NCBI GenBank assembly: GCA_001717545.1
Contig: CP017039.1
Location: forward strand, 2,666,001-2,730,000
Direction: 5' to 3'
Source: Anaerolineaceae bacterium oral taxon 439
Lineage (GTDB): Bacteria > Chloroflexota > Anaerolineae > Anaerolineales > Anaerolineaceae
Length of the DNA stretch: 64,000 bases
The notes beneath the pieces were generated by a model. The model ran no database searches. It was given only the letters and a program-made list of their open reading frames with translations, and was not told the origin of the DNA. The position numbers and the translations under genes were made by a program. Of this stretch, positions 1-8,931 are shown piece after piece; the first letter of the stretch is position 1, and the number at the start of each line of letters is the position of its first letter.

Positions 1-424
1 GAATCAGATTCTTATCCTCAGAGCTGACATAATCCTGGAATATATCCTTATACTCAGCGTACGAGGATTCGCCTCCACCGAAGATAACATCAGCATAGGG
101 ATTATCGCCCTCAGCAGCTACGCGGGCAAGGAGCTCACCTGTACCGCCAGTAATAACCTCACATTTAATTCCATACTTTTCCTCAAATAAAGGCACAACT
201 GCATTCACCTGCGCATCCGTTGCTGGCGAATAAATAATCAAGGTCTTATCGTTCGTTTCTATCGAAGAGTTCGACGATACAGATTCCGAGGTCTGGGTAG
301 ATGGGGCAGCCGACGGTTCCGTAATAGATGTATCCGCTGCCTCGTTGCTGGTTCTGCAACTGACAAAACCGCATACCATGATCAATGCAATGATCAACAT
401 AAAAAATTTTTTTGCGTTTCCCAT
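1..424 (-). CDS. Ferric-type ABC transporter substrate-binding lipoprotein (3' end outside window)
   Basis: The N-terminal 141 residues are present; the rest lies beyond position 1. The start ATG at 424 has a good ribosome site (AAAGGAGAAAG, about 7 nt upstream). The protein opens with a hydrophobic signal (LIIALIMVCGFVSC), and Cys23 is the likely lipidated residue. A Ser/Thr-rich linker follows, then LIIYSPATDAQVNAVVPLFE and the GGTGELLARV segment, a pattern typical of AfuA/FutA-like solute-binding proteins (SBP_bac_6/8). These bind ferric iron or related ligands outside the membrane and deliver them to a permease. The gene lies just downstream of a YesM/YesN-like two-component pair on the same strand, which probably controls it. 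Iron as the ligand is inferred; phosphonate or 2-aminoethylphosphonate binders share the fold. Base composition is AT-rich. Confidence 0.75.
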   Translation of the reverse strand, partial: MGNAKKFFMLIIALIMVCGFVSCRTSNEAADTSITEPSAAPSTQTSESVSSNSSIETNDKTLIIYSPATDAQVNAVVPLFEEKYGIKCEVITGGTGELLARVAAEGDNPYADVIFGGGESSYAEYKDIFQDYVSSEDKNLI

Positions 425-536
425 ATTTTCTTTCTCCTTTTTATGTAATTTATACGAAAATATCTGTGCCGCCTATGGATTATTGACATAATACTTATTC
501 TCATAGAATTTCGCTACGCCAAATACTGACAATTTG

Positions 537-566
537 TAAAAAAAACTGCACTTTTGTCCCAGTGCA
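537..566 (-). terminator. Rho-independent terminator after the response-regulator gene
   Basis: On the minus strand a 6-bp stem (TGCACT/AGTGCA at 561-566 and 547-552) with an 8-nt loop is followed by eight T residues (complement of 538-545). It sits 7 bp beyond the response-regulator stop codon. It separates the regulator genes from the substrate-binding gene, which must then have its own promoter between 425 and 536. Confidence 0.75.
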
Positions 567-572
567 ATCTGT

Positions 573-1364
573 CTATTTTATTCTCTGTTCCTTGAGCAAG
601 CGGATGTACTCGCTGGGCGAACAACCAATATACTTTACGAAAACCTTATAAAAATACTGCGAGCTCGTAAATCCGCAATCCGTAGCTATCTCTTCCATCC
701 CCTTATTTCCGCATCTCAGTATTTCAATCGCTTCCCTTATTCTGTATCTGGAGAGATATTCATTGAAACCCATATTCATATCCCTCTTAAACTGTCTGAT
801 AAGGAAAGTCTCACTGTAATGCAACTCTTCGGCTATCATATAGAGAGTTATCTTCGTATTAAAGTGTTCCCTTATATACCTCAGCACCAACTCCGTCGCC
901 ACACTTTTCTTACGCATTTCCCTATCATCAACCAAAACCGGAATATTGATCAGCTCTGCCCTAGCCTTGAGCACCTCATTATAGGCTCGATCATGACTCA
1001 GGGCCTCTTTTGCGATCTTAACAGCTTCCCGTAGTTCGTCAAAATCCACAGGTTTAAGTAAATATCTGATTGCTCCAGCTTTCATAGCATGCTGTGCATA
1101 AGCAAAGTCCGCGTATCCGCTAAGAATAATGGCACTGTATACAAACTCTCTCGTATCCTCAAGTACTTGCAGGCCATTCTTTATTGGTATATTTATATCC
1201 ATGACAACAATATCAGGATGTTTCTCTCTGATTGCGCATACAGCTTCTTCACCATCCGCCGCCTCCAATATTTCGATGCAATCCATAGCATGCCAGTCTA
1301 CAGAACATACAAGCCCCCGTCTTATTACATTCTCATCCTCAACTATCAACAGCTTGTATCCCAA
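573..1364 (-). CDS. Response regulator, REC plus AraC-type HTH (YesN-like)
   Basis: This is a 263-residue two-component response regulator. Residues 1-120 form the receiver domain: acidic pair E9/D10, phospho-acceptor Asp56 in the VVMD motif, Ser82, and Lys104 in LLKP. Residues about 160-260 carry two AraC/XylS helix-turn-helix motifs (MIAEELHYSETFLIRQFK and IATDCGFTSSQYFYKVF). YesN-type regulators activate genes for extracellular nutrient uptake or polysaccharide use when phosphorylated by their YesM kinase. The start overlaps the kinase gene by 19 bp, so the two are co-transcribed and probably translationally coupled. The neighbouring substrate-binding protein gene is the likely target. Confidence 0.93.
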   Translation of the reverse strand: MGYKLLIVEDENVIRRGLVCSVDWHAMDCIEILEAADGEEAVCAIREKHPDIVVMDINIPIKNGLQVLEDTREFVYSAIILSGYADFAYAQHAMKAGAIRYLLKPVDFDELREAVKIAKEALSHDRAYNEVLKARAELINIPVLVDDREMRKKSVATELVLRYIREHFNTKITLYMIAEELHYSETFLIRQFKRDMNMGFNEYLSRYRIREAIEILRCGNKGMEEIATDCGFTSSQYFYKVFVKYIGCSPSEYIRLLKEQRIK

Positions 1365-3037
1365 TCTTTACTTTTCCTTTCTATAGCGATCCGGAGCAAA
1401 ACCTCTGTTCCTTCCTCCTTAGTACTGTTCAGCTCTAAACAACTCTCCGGGCCGAATTGAAGCTTAAGTCTCCTGGCTATATTTCTGAGCCCGTAATGGA
1501 TGGTTTTAATCCCACCTGACTCATTATTTATCAAATCCCTCATTCCCCTCAAGTTTTCCTCATCCATTCCCTTCCCATTATCTGAGACTCTCAGGTACAG
1601 ATAATCACTGTCGCTCCATATTTTTATCCCTACTTCCAATTTTTTTTGGTGCGGAAGCGCATACTTGATGCTATTTTCTACTATCGGCTGAAGGCAGAGC
1701 CTGGGACAGGGTCGGCGAATACAATCATTTGATATATCAATATTATAAATAAATCTGCCTTCGAATCTATATTGTATAATATCCATATAATCCTTGAGAT
1801 GCGCCAGATCCTCGCCAACTGTAACTATCTTGTCTTCGGCTCCTATACTATAACGAAGCAGGCTCGTAAGCTTTAAAATTATCCCATCTATATTATGGTC
1901 ACCCAAGCGCACACCGTACCGTATACACTCTAGCGTATTATAAAGAAAGTGCGGGTCAAACTGCGCCTCCAGTCGTAGTCTCTCCATCTGATTATTAAGC
2001 CTATCGAGTTCTATATTTTTTTCATTCAGGGCCTGAAGATGGTCAAGCATAATATTGATTCTGTCAGCTATGTCTTCGAATTCGTCTCCTGTAACAAGCT
2101 CTATTCTCTTTTCCATTCCAGACTTCTGGATTTCCGTGATCTCCGAACACAATTTATCCAGCGACTGAGAGTTGAGCTCAGCCAACCATTCTGTCAGATA
2201 GTTTCCGGAGAAACCCAAAGCAACTAATATTATGACAAGAGTTAAAATAACGACAGCGGTATATTGAGAACTATTCAATGGTTGAATCAAAGTGTAAACG
2301 ACAACGTCGTAATTTTGCGATCGACTGACAGCTATTCTGTATAAATTCCCTTTATAGACGAATCTGCCCCCATCGAATGAAAATTTGTGCATGGCGTCTA
2401 ACATGTTCCAGTCGGCAGCAGCAATTGTGTGACCTGCCGTATCAGTTATGACCCCGTCAAATTTGTTTTCCCACATAATTTTCTCTAAATCAGTCCCGCT
2501 TATAAAACAAGAGATTGAACCGCTGCGTTCTCCGTCGTCATATAAAGGCATGGTCATCACATACTCGCTGCTCTTGTTGAACTGGGAATAAGTAGAATAG
2601 TAGATGTTGGTGTCACCGACATTTTCCCCGGCAAGTTTTACAAATATCCTCCTGCGCATGGTCATCTCTTCATCTGAAAAGCTGCTGTATATCACATTTT
2701 CAGATGTGTCCATGAGAATAAAACTGCTGTCCAAAATTGCCCGCCGCTTAAACGAGTTTATATAATAGGCCATATAGTTGTTACTTATTTCATGCGCCAA
2801 TTTTTGATTGAGTACATTTTTGGTCTCTGCCTCATTTAGGAAATCTGTGTACTCTTGAAAACCTTTCTCCACCACGTCTGAAATCATAATATTATTCATC
2901 TTATTTCTATATATATTTAGTCCCACGCCATAAATTAGCAGTAGGATTGCCGCAATACAGAACACAGCTATCAAGATATATTCATAGTATCGTTTGAATT
3001 GAATTTTCAATTTTTTCTTATATGTTATCCTGGCCAT
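1346..3037 (-). CDS. Sensor histidine kinase, YesM/LytS-like (HisKA_7/His_kinase class)
   Basis: This is a 563-residue membrane sensor kinase. A first membrane helix lies near residues 17-40 and a second near 258-283; between them is an extracellular sensor region of about 215 residues (dCache-like in size). A HAMP-like linker and coiled coil follow. The kinase core has the phospho-acceptor motif AQFDPHFLYNTLECIRYG, an N box (LCLQPIVENSIKYAL) and a G box (VSDNGKGMDEENL), as in the YesM family. It phosphorylates the AraC-type regulator encoded directly downstream. The ligand is unknown; the adjacent iron-type binding protein suggests a metal or small-molecule signal. AT-rich composition suggests transfer, perhaps from a Firmicute. 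Confidence 0.93.
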   Translation of the reverse strand: MARITYKKKLKIQFKRYYEYILIAVFCIAAILLLIYGVGLNIYRNKMNNIMISDVVEKGFQEYTDFLNEAETKNVLNQKLAHEISNNYMAYYINSFKRRAILDSSFILMDTSENVIYSSFSDEEMTMRRRIFVKLAGENVGDTNIYYSTYSQFNKSSEYVMTMPLYDDGERSGSISCFISGTDLEKIMWENKFDGVITDTAGHTIAAADWNMLDAMHKFSFDGGRFVYKGNLYRIAVSRSQNYDVVVYTLIQPLNSSQYTAVVILTLVIILVALGFSGNYLTEWLAELNSQSLDKLCSEITEIQKSGMEKRIELVTGDEFEDIADRINIMLDHLQALNEKNIELDRLNNQMERLRLEAQFDPHFLYNTLECIRYGVRLGDHNIDGIILKLTSLLRYSIGAEDKIVTVGEDLAHLKDYMDIIQYRFEGRFIYNIDISNDCIRRPCPRLCLQPIVENSIKYALPHQKKLEVGIKIWSDSDYLYLRVSDNGKGMDEENLRGMRDLINNESGGIKTIHYGLRNIARRLKLQFGPESCLELNSTKEEGTEVLLRIAIERKSKDWDTSC

Positions 3038-3431
3038 CAGAACACCTCACTCGGTTTTAAGGAAGCATAATCCCAAATTAACGTTAGTCCCTTTTCGAAT
3101 AGCTTGGGTAACTAGACATAAATAAACGTTTTTATTTTTATCCGCGTCTTGAAAGTCTCATCCAATATTACAATACAAGAAATTAACACCTCGATATTCA
3201 AAATATTTAGTTTTCTTCAAACATTACAGATCACAGATATATCAGTTTGATGCAGATACCTGATGTCCAGGTTATTATTCCGCTGTCTAACGAGATCATA
3301 AGCCAATACAACGTCACAGACCGCACAGCCGTCGTATTCTAAATGCTGACAAGCAAACTTAACTTTGCTTTCGAAAATTCGAGGACTCTTCCGGTGCGCT
3401 CCGGAATATAATATATGATTACGCTGGTTCC
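3038..3431 (-). other. AT-rich intergenic stretch with an unrecognised short ORF
   Basis: About 390 bp separate the kinase start from the methyltransferase stop. The sequence is AT-rich up to about 3420 and then switches abruptly to GC-rich, marking the edge of the foreign-looking block. A 72-codon minus-strand frame at 3217-3435 (contains AHRKSPRIFESKVKF and CAVCDVVLAYDL) is open but has no convincing ribosome site and no family I recognise. It may be a decayed transposase or other remnant. The kinase promoter should lie within 3050-3190 but no clear consensus is visible. Confidence 0.35.
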
Positions 3432-4211
3432 TCAACTTTTATTATCAGACAGATTCGCCTCAATTTTCCGATAACACTGGTACAGCGCCAGATCGCCGCT
3501 TTTCCCGTCGGAATAGAACGTCGATTCCAGCGTCAACCCCGCTTCCCCCGCCAGCGCCGCCAGCGAAGCCTCACTAAACAGGTGCACATAGCGCAGTCCG
3601 ACCGCGTCGTTTGAGCCCGGAAGCGCGTACCGCCAGTCCAGCAGCGTATCGCCCGGTTCGACGTCGCCCTCGCTCAGCCCAATCGTCGACCAGGGAAGCG
3701 CCCGCGCCGCCAGCTTCGGCGAATTCTGAAACTGCCAGACCGAAAAAATCGCCTCGCCGCCGGGCCGAAGAAGACGCGCCGCGTTGGCGAAGACCGCCGC
3801 CTGCGCCGCTCTTCCCGGAATATGATGCAGCGCCGCGAAACAGGCGACGCCGTCAAAGCGCCGTTCGCCGAACGCGTCAGCCCAACCCGGATCGAGAAGA
3901 TCGAGTTCGCCGTAATCGATCCGGAACGAATTGGTCGAAAGCCCCGCCGTCAAAGCGCGCGCCTCGGATAAGAGCGCAGAACTGAAATCGCGGCCGCTGT
4001 ATCCCCCGCGGATTCCGAGCCTCGCCCACTCCGCCGCCAGCGCGCCGGAGCCGCAGCCCAGATCAAGCCATTCGCTCCCGTCCCGAACCGTCGCCAGAAA
4101 CGCGCGGACGCCCGGCTGAATCCGCCGCCGGGTTGCGGCGAACGCGCCCCCGAACGTCTCGTAAAACTCCCGATTCAGCTCGGCCAGCCGCCGAACGGTT
4201 CCCGCGCGCAT
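3432..4211 (-). CDS. Class I SAM-dependent methyltransferase, Trm9-like
   Basis: This is a 259-residue methyltransferase. SAM-binding motif I is WLDLGCGSGALAAEW (about residues 48-62), and the later acidic motif and the LLRPGGEAIFSVWQF segment are typical of Methyltransf_11/25 proteins. The N-terminal pattern (LNREFYETFGGAFAATRRR) and the PGGxxxxxVWQF segment recall the Trm9/ALKBH8 group, which modifies wobble uridines in tRNA; that substrate is only inferred. The start codon lies 5 bp after the serine dehydratase stop, so it is the last gene of an rdgB-sdaA-methyltransferase unit. It abuts the AT-rich block downstream. Confidence 0.8.
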   Translation of the reverse strand: MRAGTVRRLAELNREFYETFGGAFAATRRRIQPGVRAFLATVRDGSEWLDLGCGSGALAAEWARLGIRGGYSGRDFSSALLSEARALTAGLSTNSFRIDYGELDLLDPGWADAFGERRFDGVACFAALHHIPGRAAQAAVFANAARLLRPGGEAIFSVWQFQNSPKLAARALPWSTIGLSEGDVEPGDTLLDWRYALPGSNDAVGLRYVHLFSEASLAALAGEAGLTLESTFYSDGKSGDLALYQCYRKIEANLSDNKS

Positions 4212-4216
4212 GAGGC

Positions 4217-5464
4217 TTAACGTTTCCTGCGAATAACCGGGATAATATTCCCGACGATCTGGCCATGGCCCGATTTCGCGAATTTCGCTAATCCCCCTTC
4301 GCTCGTCTCCCGGTACAGCGAAGGCATATCCATTCCCGTCCGCATCATCGTCTCGACCACCTCGTCAAAGCTCACGAAATGCGTCCCGTCGCTGAAGAAA
4401 ACGTACTCGCCGCAGAAAATCGCCGTACCGACCGCAAACGCGTTGCGCTCGATACAGGGTACCTGAACCAGGCCCAAAATCGGATCGCAGGTCAGGCCCA
4501 GATGATGTTCCAGGGCCATTTCCGCCGCGTATTCGATCTGCCGGATGGAACAGGAATACAGCTGCGCGCACGCGGCGGCGGCCATCGACGCCGCCACGCC
4601 GACCTCCCCCTGGCAGCCGACCATCGCGCCGGAGATCGAACCGTTATGCTTGACGATATTCCCGATCAGCCCCGCCGTCGCCAGCGCCTTCAGGATCGTA
4701 TCTTCCGAATGATGTAAATTCTCTTCCAGATAGCGAAGCAACCCGGGAACCACGCCGCAGGAGCCGCAGGTCGGAGCGGTCACGACCTCGCCTCCGGTCG
4801 CGTTTTCCTCCGAAACCGCGAGCGTATACGAGATCATGCGCCCGACCGACGCCATCGTCGGATTCATCAAACGCCCGCGTTTCAAATAGGTCGACGCTTT
4901 CCGCGAAACGCCGAGACCGCCGGGAATAACCCCTTCGGTATTCAGCCCGCGTTCGATCGCCGCGTACATGACCCGGCGGACCTCCTTCAGATAATCCCAG
5001 ATTCCCGCCCCCTCGTACTCCTCGACATATTCCCAGAACTGCTTCCCCGTCCGGAAGCAATATTCCATGATCTCCGCTAAGGTTTTATGCGGATAGATCG
5101 GGAGCCGCTCGTCGTCGTTCGGCCCTTCCGAGAGCGCCCCGCCGCCGACCGAATATACGGTCCAGCTATGGATCTCGTCGCTCTGGTCGAACGTCGCGGT
5201 AAAACGCATCCCGTTTGGATGAAACGGAAGCGTTTTTTCCGGGACCCAGACGATCTCCGCCCGTCCCTGCGGTAAAACCTCCAGGATCGCTTTGTCGGTA
5301 AAATGCCCCTTCCCGGTCAGCGCCAGGCTTCCGTACAGCTCGACCATGAAATGCGACGCGGTCGGGTTTTCAGCGTAAAACCGCTCCGCCGCCCGCCGCG
5401 GGGCCATCGTATGACTGCTGCTCGGTCCATGCCCGATTCGGAATAAATGCCGAATTGTGTCCAT
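4217..5464 (-). CDS. sdaA: L-serine ammonia-lyase (iron-sulfur serine dehydratase), single chain
   Basis: This enzyme of 415 residues converts L-serine to pyruvate and ammonia using a [4Fe-4S] cluster. The N-terminal (beta) domain has the signature GHGPSSSHTMAPRRAA at residues 11-26. The C-terminal (alpha) domain has TAPTCGSCGVVPG around 229-241 and the cysteines of LTCDPILGLVQVPCIERN (C326, C337), the usual cluster-ligand region. Beta and alpha domains are fused in one chain as in E. coli SdaA, but the protein is about 40 residues shorter. It lies 84 bp downstream of rdgB and 5 bp upstream of the methyltransferase. A strict anaerobe can use this oxygen-labile enzyme to ferment serine. Confidence 0.95.
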   Translation of the reverse strand: MDTIRHLFRIGHGPSSSHTMAPRRAAERFYAENPTASHFMVELYGSLALTGKGHFTDKAILEVLPQGRAEIVWVPEKTLPFHPNGMRFTATFDQSDEIHSWTVYSVGGGALSEGPNDDERLPIYPHKTLAEIMEYCFRTGKQFWEYVEEYEGAGIWDYLKEVRRVMYAAIERGLNTEGVIPGGLGVSRKASTYLKRGRLMNPTMASVGRMISYTLAVSEENATGGEVVTAPTCGSCGVVPGLLRYLEENLHHSEDTILKALATAGLIGNIVKHNGSISGAMVGCQGEVGVAASMAAAACAQLYSCSIRQIEYAAEMALEHHLGLTCDPILGLVQVPCIERNAFAVGTAIFCGEYVFFSDGTHFVSFDEVVETMMRTGMDMPSLYRETSEGGLAKFAKSGHGQIVGNIIPVIRRKR

Positions 5465-5548
5465 GCTGTTTCCCTGCTTATCCTTTTCCTGATCCGTATG
5501 ACGCCCGGCTCTTCTGGAATGAGCGCCGTGGCGCTTCGTTCATGGCGC

Positions 5549-6145
5549 TTATCGAAGAATCCCCATCTCGATCATCCGGGCGCGCAGCGCGCGAAACGAA
5601 GCGCCGCGGTGGCTGATCGCGTTCTTCTCCGCCTCGCTCATCTCCGCCATCGTTTTTCCCAGCGACGGGACGTAAAAAATCGCGTCGTATCCAAACCCAT
5701 TCTCGCCGCGGTCCGCGTCTGAAATCTCGCCCTCGACCGTTCCGAGAACCGTTTCCGTCCGATCCGCGACGGGATCGTAAAACGCTGCGCAGCTGACAAA
5801 CCGCCCCTTCCATGGGCGCGGGAATGCGCTGAGCCGCTCGATCAGGTAGCGCCGCCGGTCACGATCGTCCGCCCCTGCCCAGGGGCAGAACCGATGCGAA
5901 TAGACGCCGGGACGCCCGTCGAGCGCGTCGGTTTCCAGTCCGGAATCGTCCGCGACCGCCGGAATCCCGGCCAGCGCCGCGAAAGCCTTCGCCTTCAGGA
6001 GCGCGTTTTCGGCGAATGTCTCGCCGGTTTCGTCGATTTCCGCCTCGATCCCGAGGTCCTCCGGCGTTACCCACTCGATCTCCGGCAGGATCGCCCGGAT
6101 TTCTTCAACCTTATGCGCATTGTTTGTCCCGATAATGAACTTCAA
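5549..6145 (-). CDS. rdgB: XTP/dITP diphosphatase (HAM1/RdgB family)
   Basis: This 198-residue house-cleaning pyrophosphatase hydrolyses ITP, dITP and XTP to monophosphates, keeping deaminated purines out of nucleic acids. The family motifs are all present: IGTNNAHKVEEI at the N terminus, VADDSGLETDALDGRPG with catalytic acidic residues, GFGYDAIFYVP, and SHRGASFRAL near the C terminus. Length is normal for the family. It is the first gene of a three-gene minus-strand unit with sdaA and the methyltransferase. An extended -10 box lies about 63 bp upstream. Confidence 0.95.
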   Translation of the reverse strand: MKFIIGTNNAHKVEEIRAILPEIEWVTPEDLGIEAEIDETGETFAENALLKAKAFAALAGIPAVADDSGLETDALDGRPGVYSHRFCPWAGADDRDRRRYLIERLSAFPRPWKGRFVSCAAFYDPVADRTETVLGTVEGEISDADRGENGFGYDAIFYVPSLGKTMAEMSEAEKNAISHRGASFRALRARMIEMGILR

Positions 6146-6464
6146 CCGTCCCCCGTTCCGACGCCCGTGTTAATGAATGCCAATTACGATCGTCATGTAT
6201 CGCTGTCAATTATATCAAGCCTTCGCACCCTGGCGGCGAACGCGCCGGTTTCTCATGTAAAAAAAGCCGTTCCAAACCGTCCGCTCCCGTTTCAGCCTCG
6301 CCGCGCTGCGCGCCCAAAACATTAAATCCCGTATTCGGCTGTCATTATTCTCCATGCTCTGCCGGTGAATCGCAGATACAATTTGCTGAACGGAACCGTA
6401 CGCGCCGGCAGGACCATTCAAAAAAAATCAGCGTTCGCCCGGCAGGTTTCAGGAAGGCAGGGAC
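6146..6464 (-). promoter_or_regulatory. Divergent intergenic region with extended -10 promoter for rdgB
   Basis: This is the 319-bp gap between the divergent rdgB and HAD genes. On the minus strand TTGATATAAT reads as an extended -10 (TG-A-TATAAT; box at 6209-6214) about 63 bp before the rdgB ATG, with no good -35. A TTGACA (complement of 6204-6209) overlaps it but has no matching -10 downstream. For the plus-strand HAD gene there is a good ribosome site (AGGAAGG, near 6450) but no obvious promoter. No gene is supported in the gap. Confidence 0.45.
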
Positions 6465-7193
6465 ATGACGAAAATTAAAGCAATCCTATTCGACCTGGAC
6501 GGGACGCTCCTCCCGGTCGATCAGGAAGAATTTACCAAAGCGTATTTCGGCCTGGTCGCGGCGAAAGCCGCCCCGCTCGGGTACGAACCCAAACGGCTCG
6601 TGGACGCGGTCTGGGCGGGAACGATCGCCATGGTCAAAAACGACGGGAAAGAATCCAACGAAACCGTCTTCTGGAAGAAGTTCAGTTCAATTTTCAGCGA
6701 AGACGCCCGAAAGGATCGGGAAGTCTTCGACGATTTCTATCGCGTCGAATTCAACGAGCTCAGGAAGATCTGCCGTCCGGACCCGGACGCCGCGGCCGCG
6801 CTGAAAAGGATTAAGGCGCTGGGGTTTCGGGTCGCGCTGGCGACGAACCCACTCTTCCCGTCGGTCGCGACCGAAAACCGGATCCGCTGGGCGGGGCTTG
6901 AGCCCGGAGATTTCGAATTCTATACCGCGTACGAAACGATCGGGTTAAGTAAACCGAACCCGAAGTATTACCTTGAAGTCGCGAACCGGATCGGGCTGGA
7001 GCCGAACGAATGCGCCATGGTTGGGAACGACGCGTTCGAAGACGGAATCGCCGGAACGGTCGGGATGCGCGTCTTCCTGCTGACGGATTGCCTGATCAAT
7101 AAAGACAACCGCGATATTTCCGCGATCCCGCATGGCGGTTTCGAGCGGATGATGGAATGGGCCGAGCGGCTGAATCAGCCAGCCGCGGAATAA
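6465..7193 (+). CDS. HAD-superfamily hydrolase (phosphatase)
   Basis: This 242-residue haloacid-dehalogenase-like hydrolase is probably a soluble phosphomonoesterase. Motif I is LFDLDGTLLPVD with nucleophile Asp10 and acid/base Asp12. Motif II is in VALATNPLF, motif III Lys in GLSKPNPKYY, and motif IV in MVGNDAFEDGIAG. The inserted helical cap at residues about 17-100 indicates a C1-cap, phosphoglycolate-phosphatase-like subclass. A ribosome site (AGGAAGG) precedes the ATG. A flavodoxin gene follows after 27 bp and the two share a terminator at 7778-7814. The substrate cannot be told from the sequence. Confidence 0.9.
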   Translation: MTKIKAILFDLDGTLLPVDQEEFTKAYFGLVAAKAAPLGYEPKRLVDAVWAGTIAMVKNDGKESNETVFWKKFSSIFSEDARKDREVFDDFYRVEFNELRKICRPDPDAAAALKRIKALGFRVALATNPLFPSVATENRIRWAGLEPGDFEFYTAYETIGLSKPNPKYYLEVANRIGLEPNECAMVGNDAFEDGIAGTVGMRVFLLTDCLINKDNRDISAIPHGGFERMMEWAERLNQPAAE

Positions 7194-7220
7194 TACAAAC
7201 GGGGAGGAGAATTTTCACAG

Positions 7221-7703
7221 ATGAAAAAGATCTTAGTCGCTTACTTTTCCGCAAGCGGCGTAACGCGCGCGGCCGCCGAAACGTTAGCGAAAGCGGCAGA
7301 GGCCGATCTCCTCGAAATCCGCCCTGAAACCCCGTACACGGACGCGGATCTGAACTGGAACGATCCGAAATCGCGGAGCACGGTTGAAATGAAAGACCGG
7401 GCGTTCCGACCGAAGATTGTCCCAATCGACGCGCAGATCGCCGAATATGACGTCGTTTTTCTGGGGTTCCCGATCTGGTGGTACGTTGCGCCGACGATTA
7501 TCAATACCTTCCTGGAATCGTACGATTTCTCCGGGAAACGAATTATTCTGTTCGCGACCTCGGGCGGAAGCGGCTTCGGACGAACCGTCGTCGGGCTCAG
7601 GCCAAGCGTTTCCAGCGCCGCCTCGATCGAACCGGGACGGATCCTGAATCGGCGCGCGACCGTCGACGAGCTGCGCGAATGGATAAAATCGTTGAAGCTT
7701 TGA
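7221..7703 (+). CDS. Flavodoxin family protein
   Basis: This 160-residue protein has a flavodoxin fold. The FMN phosphate loop is YFSASGVTRAA at residues 8-18, the isoalloxazine-contacting segment is LGFPIWWYVAPTIINTFLE, and ATSGGSGFG follows. This pattern fits the Flavodoxin_4 type found next to reductases in many anaerobes, where it acts as a low-potential electron carrier or as an NAD(P)H-dependent reductase. The start has a strong ribosome site (GGGGAGGAG). It is the second gene after the HAD hydrolase, and a strong terminator lies 75 bp beyond its stop. Confidence 0.92.
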   Translation: MKKILVAYFSASGVTRAAAETLAKAAEADLLEIRPETPYTDADLNWNDPKSRSTVEMKDRAFRPKIVPIDAQIAEYDVVFLGFPIWWYVAPTIINTFLESYDFSGKRIILFATSGGSGFGRTVVGLRPSVSSAASIEPGRILNRRATVDELREWIKSLKL

Positions 7704-7777
7704 ACGAATCCGTGAAGCCCGAACGCGCTGAATCGAAACGCGCGCTGCGAAAACGGGGAACGATATCCAAGCGAAAG

Positions 7778-7814
7778 GCCGCGCTCAGCAATCCAGTCGA
7801 GCGCGGCTTTCTTT
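7778..7814 (+). terminator. Rho-independent terminator after flavodoxin
   Basis: A perfect 9-bp stem GCCGCGCTC/GAGCGCGGC (7778-7786 and 7799-7807) with a 12-nt loop is followed by TTTCTTT. It ends the HAD-flavodoxin transcript before the convergent gene that stops at 7857. Confidence 0.9.
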
Positions 7815-7856
7815 AATTATTGCGTCACAGGTTCCCGCGAGTCGGTTCTCCGGCCG

Positions 7857-8768
7857 TTACAGTCCGAGAAAATCGATCGCGAAGAAATTCAGGATCGCCC
7901 CCTGCCAGATCCCTTTCTCGCCAGCCTCGGTCAGATACTCGACCTGCACGGTCGGGACGCTGAAATCGAGGGTAATCCCCTGAAGCTCGGGGGCTTCCCC
8001 GCCGTCGGCGCAGCTGTCAATTTCCTGCCGGGACGTCAGGATCGTCGGACTCTCGGAACCGCCGGCGCCGAAATCGGCGAATTCGCCGTTAACGTATTTC
8101 CCCGTCAGCCGATAATCCTCATTCATCCGCTCCGCATACGGTTCGATCTCGACGATCGAGTCGAAACGCGTCTTGCAGCTTTCCGTGCTCAGGTTCGCGA
8201 TTTTAAAGCTCATTGACGATTTCGTCCGGATATTCGTCGCCAGCGCCAGATTTCCTTCCATCGTCAGATCGGTTTTCGCCGCGCCGTCTTCGCCGTAAAA
8301 ACTGATCATCAATGGCGAATGATACGCTGCGCCCCAGCCGACCGGGGCTGAAACCGGTTCGTCAGGCATTGGCGCGATCGAGCGGAACCCCGTCATGCGC
8401 GAAACGAGGCTGACGCGAATAACCTCCGCGTTCGCGGGAATCGACGACCTGTCCCATTCCGCGCGGTACGCCAGCTCGTCGCAGTCGACCGCGTCCGCCG
8501 CCGAATCCGCGTCAATAAATCCGTTCATGACCGGCAGCGCGCATGATTTTTCCGCCGCGCCTGCCCCGATATGGAGATCGAACGATACCGACCCGGCCTC
8601 GCCAAGCTCGAAGTTTTCAAGCCTGAAGACCGCCTGATCGGCGACCTGCGCCGTCAGGAACGGCGGCTCAAACATCAGTCCGCCGCCGCCAAGCTCCTGC
8701 GCGAATGCGTACCCTGCCGTGCTGAACGCAAGCGCAAGACAAACAATCAGGATTATTCTTTTATACAT
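7857..8768 (-). CDS. Secreted protein of unknown function
   Basis: This is 303 residues from the ATG at 8768, chosen because GGAGGAA lies 5 nt upstream. A longer reading from 8891 would run through the tandem repeat as alternating Cys-Ile and is not credible. The N terminus is a classical signal peptide (YKRIILIVCLALAFSTAGYA then FAQE), so the product is exported. The mature part looks beta-rich, contains scattered Cys pairs (for example KSCALP, VDCDE, ESCKTRF), and has no family I recognise. The 5' leader carries a hexanucleotide array directly before the ribosome site, which suggests length-dependent expression. It is downstream of, and on the same strand as, the sugar ABC importer. Confidence 0.75.
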   Translation of the reverse strand: MYKRIILIVCLALAFSTAGYAFAQELGGGGLMFEPPFLTAQVADQAVFRLENFELGEAGSVSFDLHIGAGAAEKSCALPVMNGFIDADSAADAVDCDELAYRAEWDRSSIPANAEVIRVSLVSRMTGFRSIAPMPDEPVSAPVGWGAAYHSPLMISFYGEDGAAKTDLTMEGNLALATNIRTKSSMSFKIANLSTESCKTRFDSIVEIEPYAERMNEDYRLTGKYVNGEFADFGAGGSESPTILTSRQEIDSCADGGEAPELQGITLDFSVPTVQVEYLTEAGEKGIWQGAILNFFAIDFLGL

Positions 8769-8776
8769 TTTTCCTC

Positions 8777-8856
<80 letters not shown>

Positions 8857-8931
8857 ATAGAGAGTGTAGCGCTGTTACCAAATGCTGTCAATACCGCGTC
8901 GTCAATGATCCGACCTGTTCCGCTCCGCGAA

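Noticed and set aside
455-515. Fur-box-like AT-rich sequence before the ferric-type binding protein gene
   Set aside because: Only a loose resemblance to GATAATGATAATCATTATC; symmetry is poor, so no operator is claimed.
5894-6325. Plus-strand 143-codon frame across rdgB and the divergent gap
   Set aside because: Arg-rich shadow of the rdgB coding strand with no start context.
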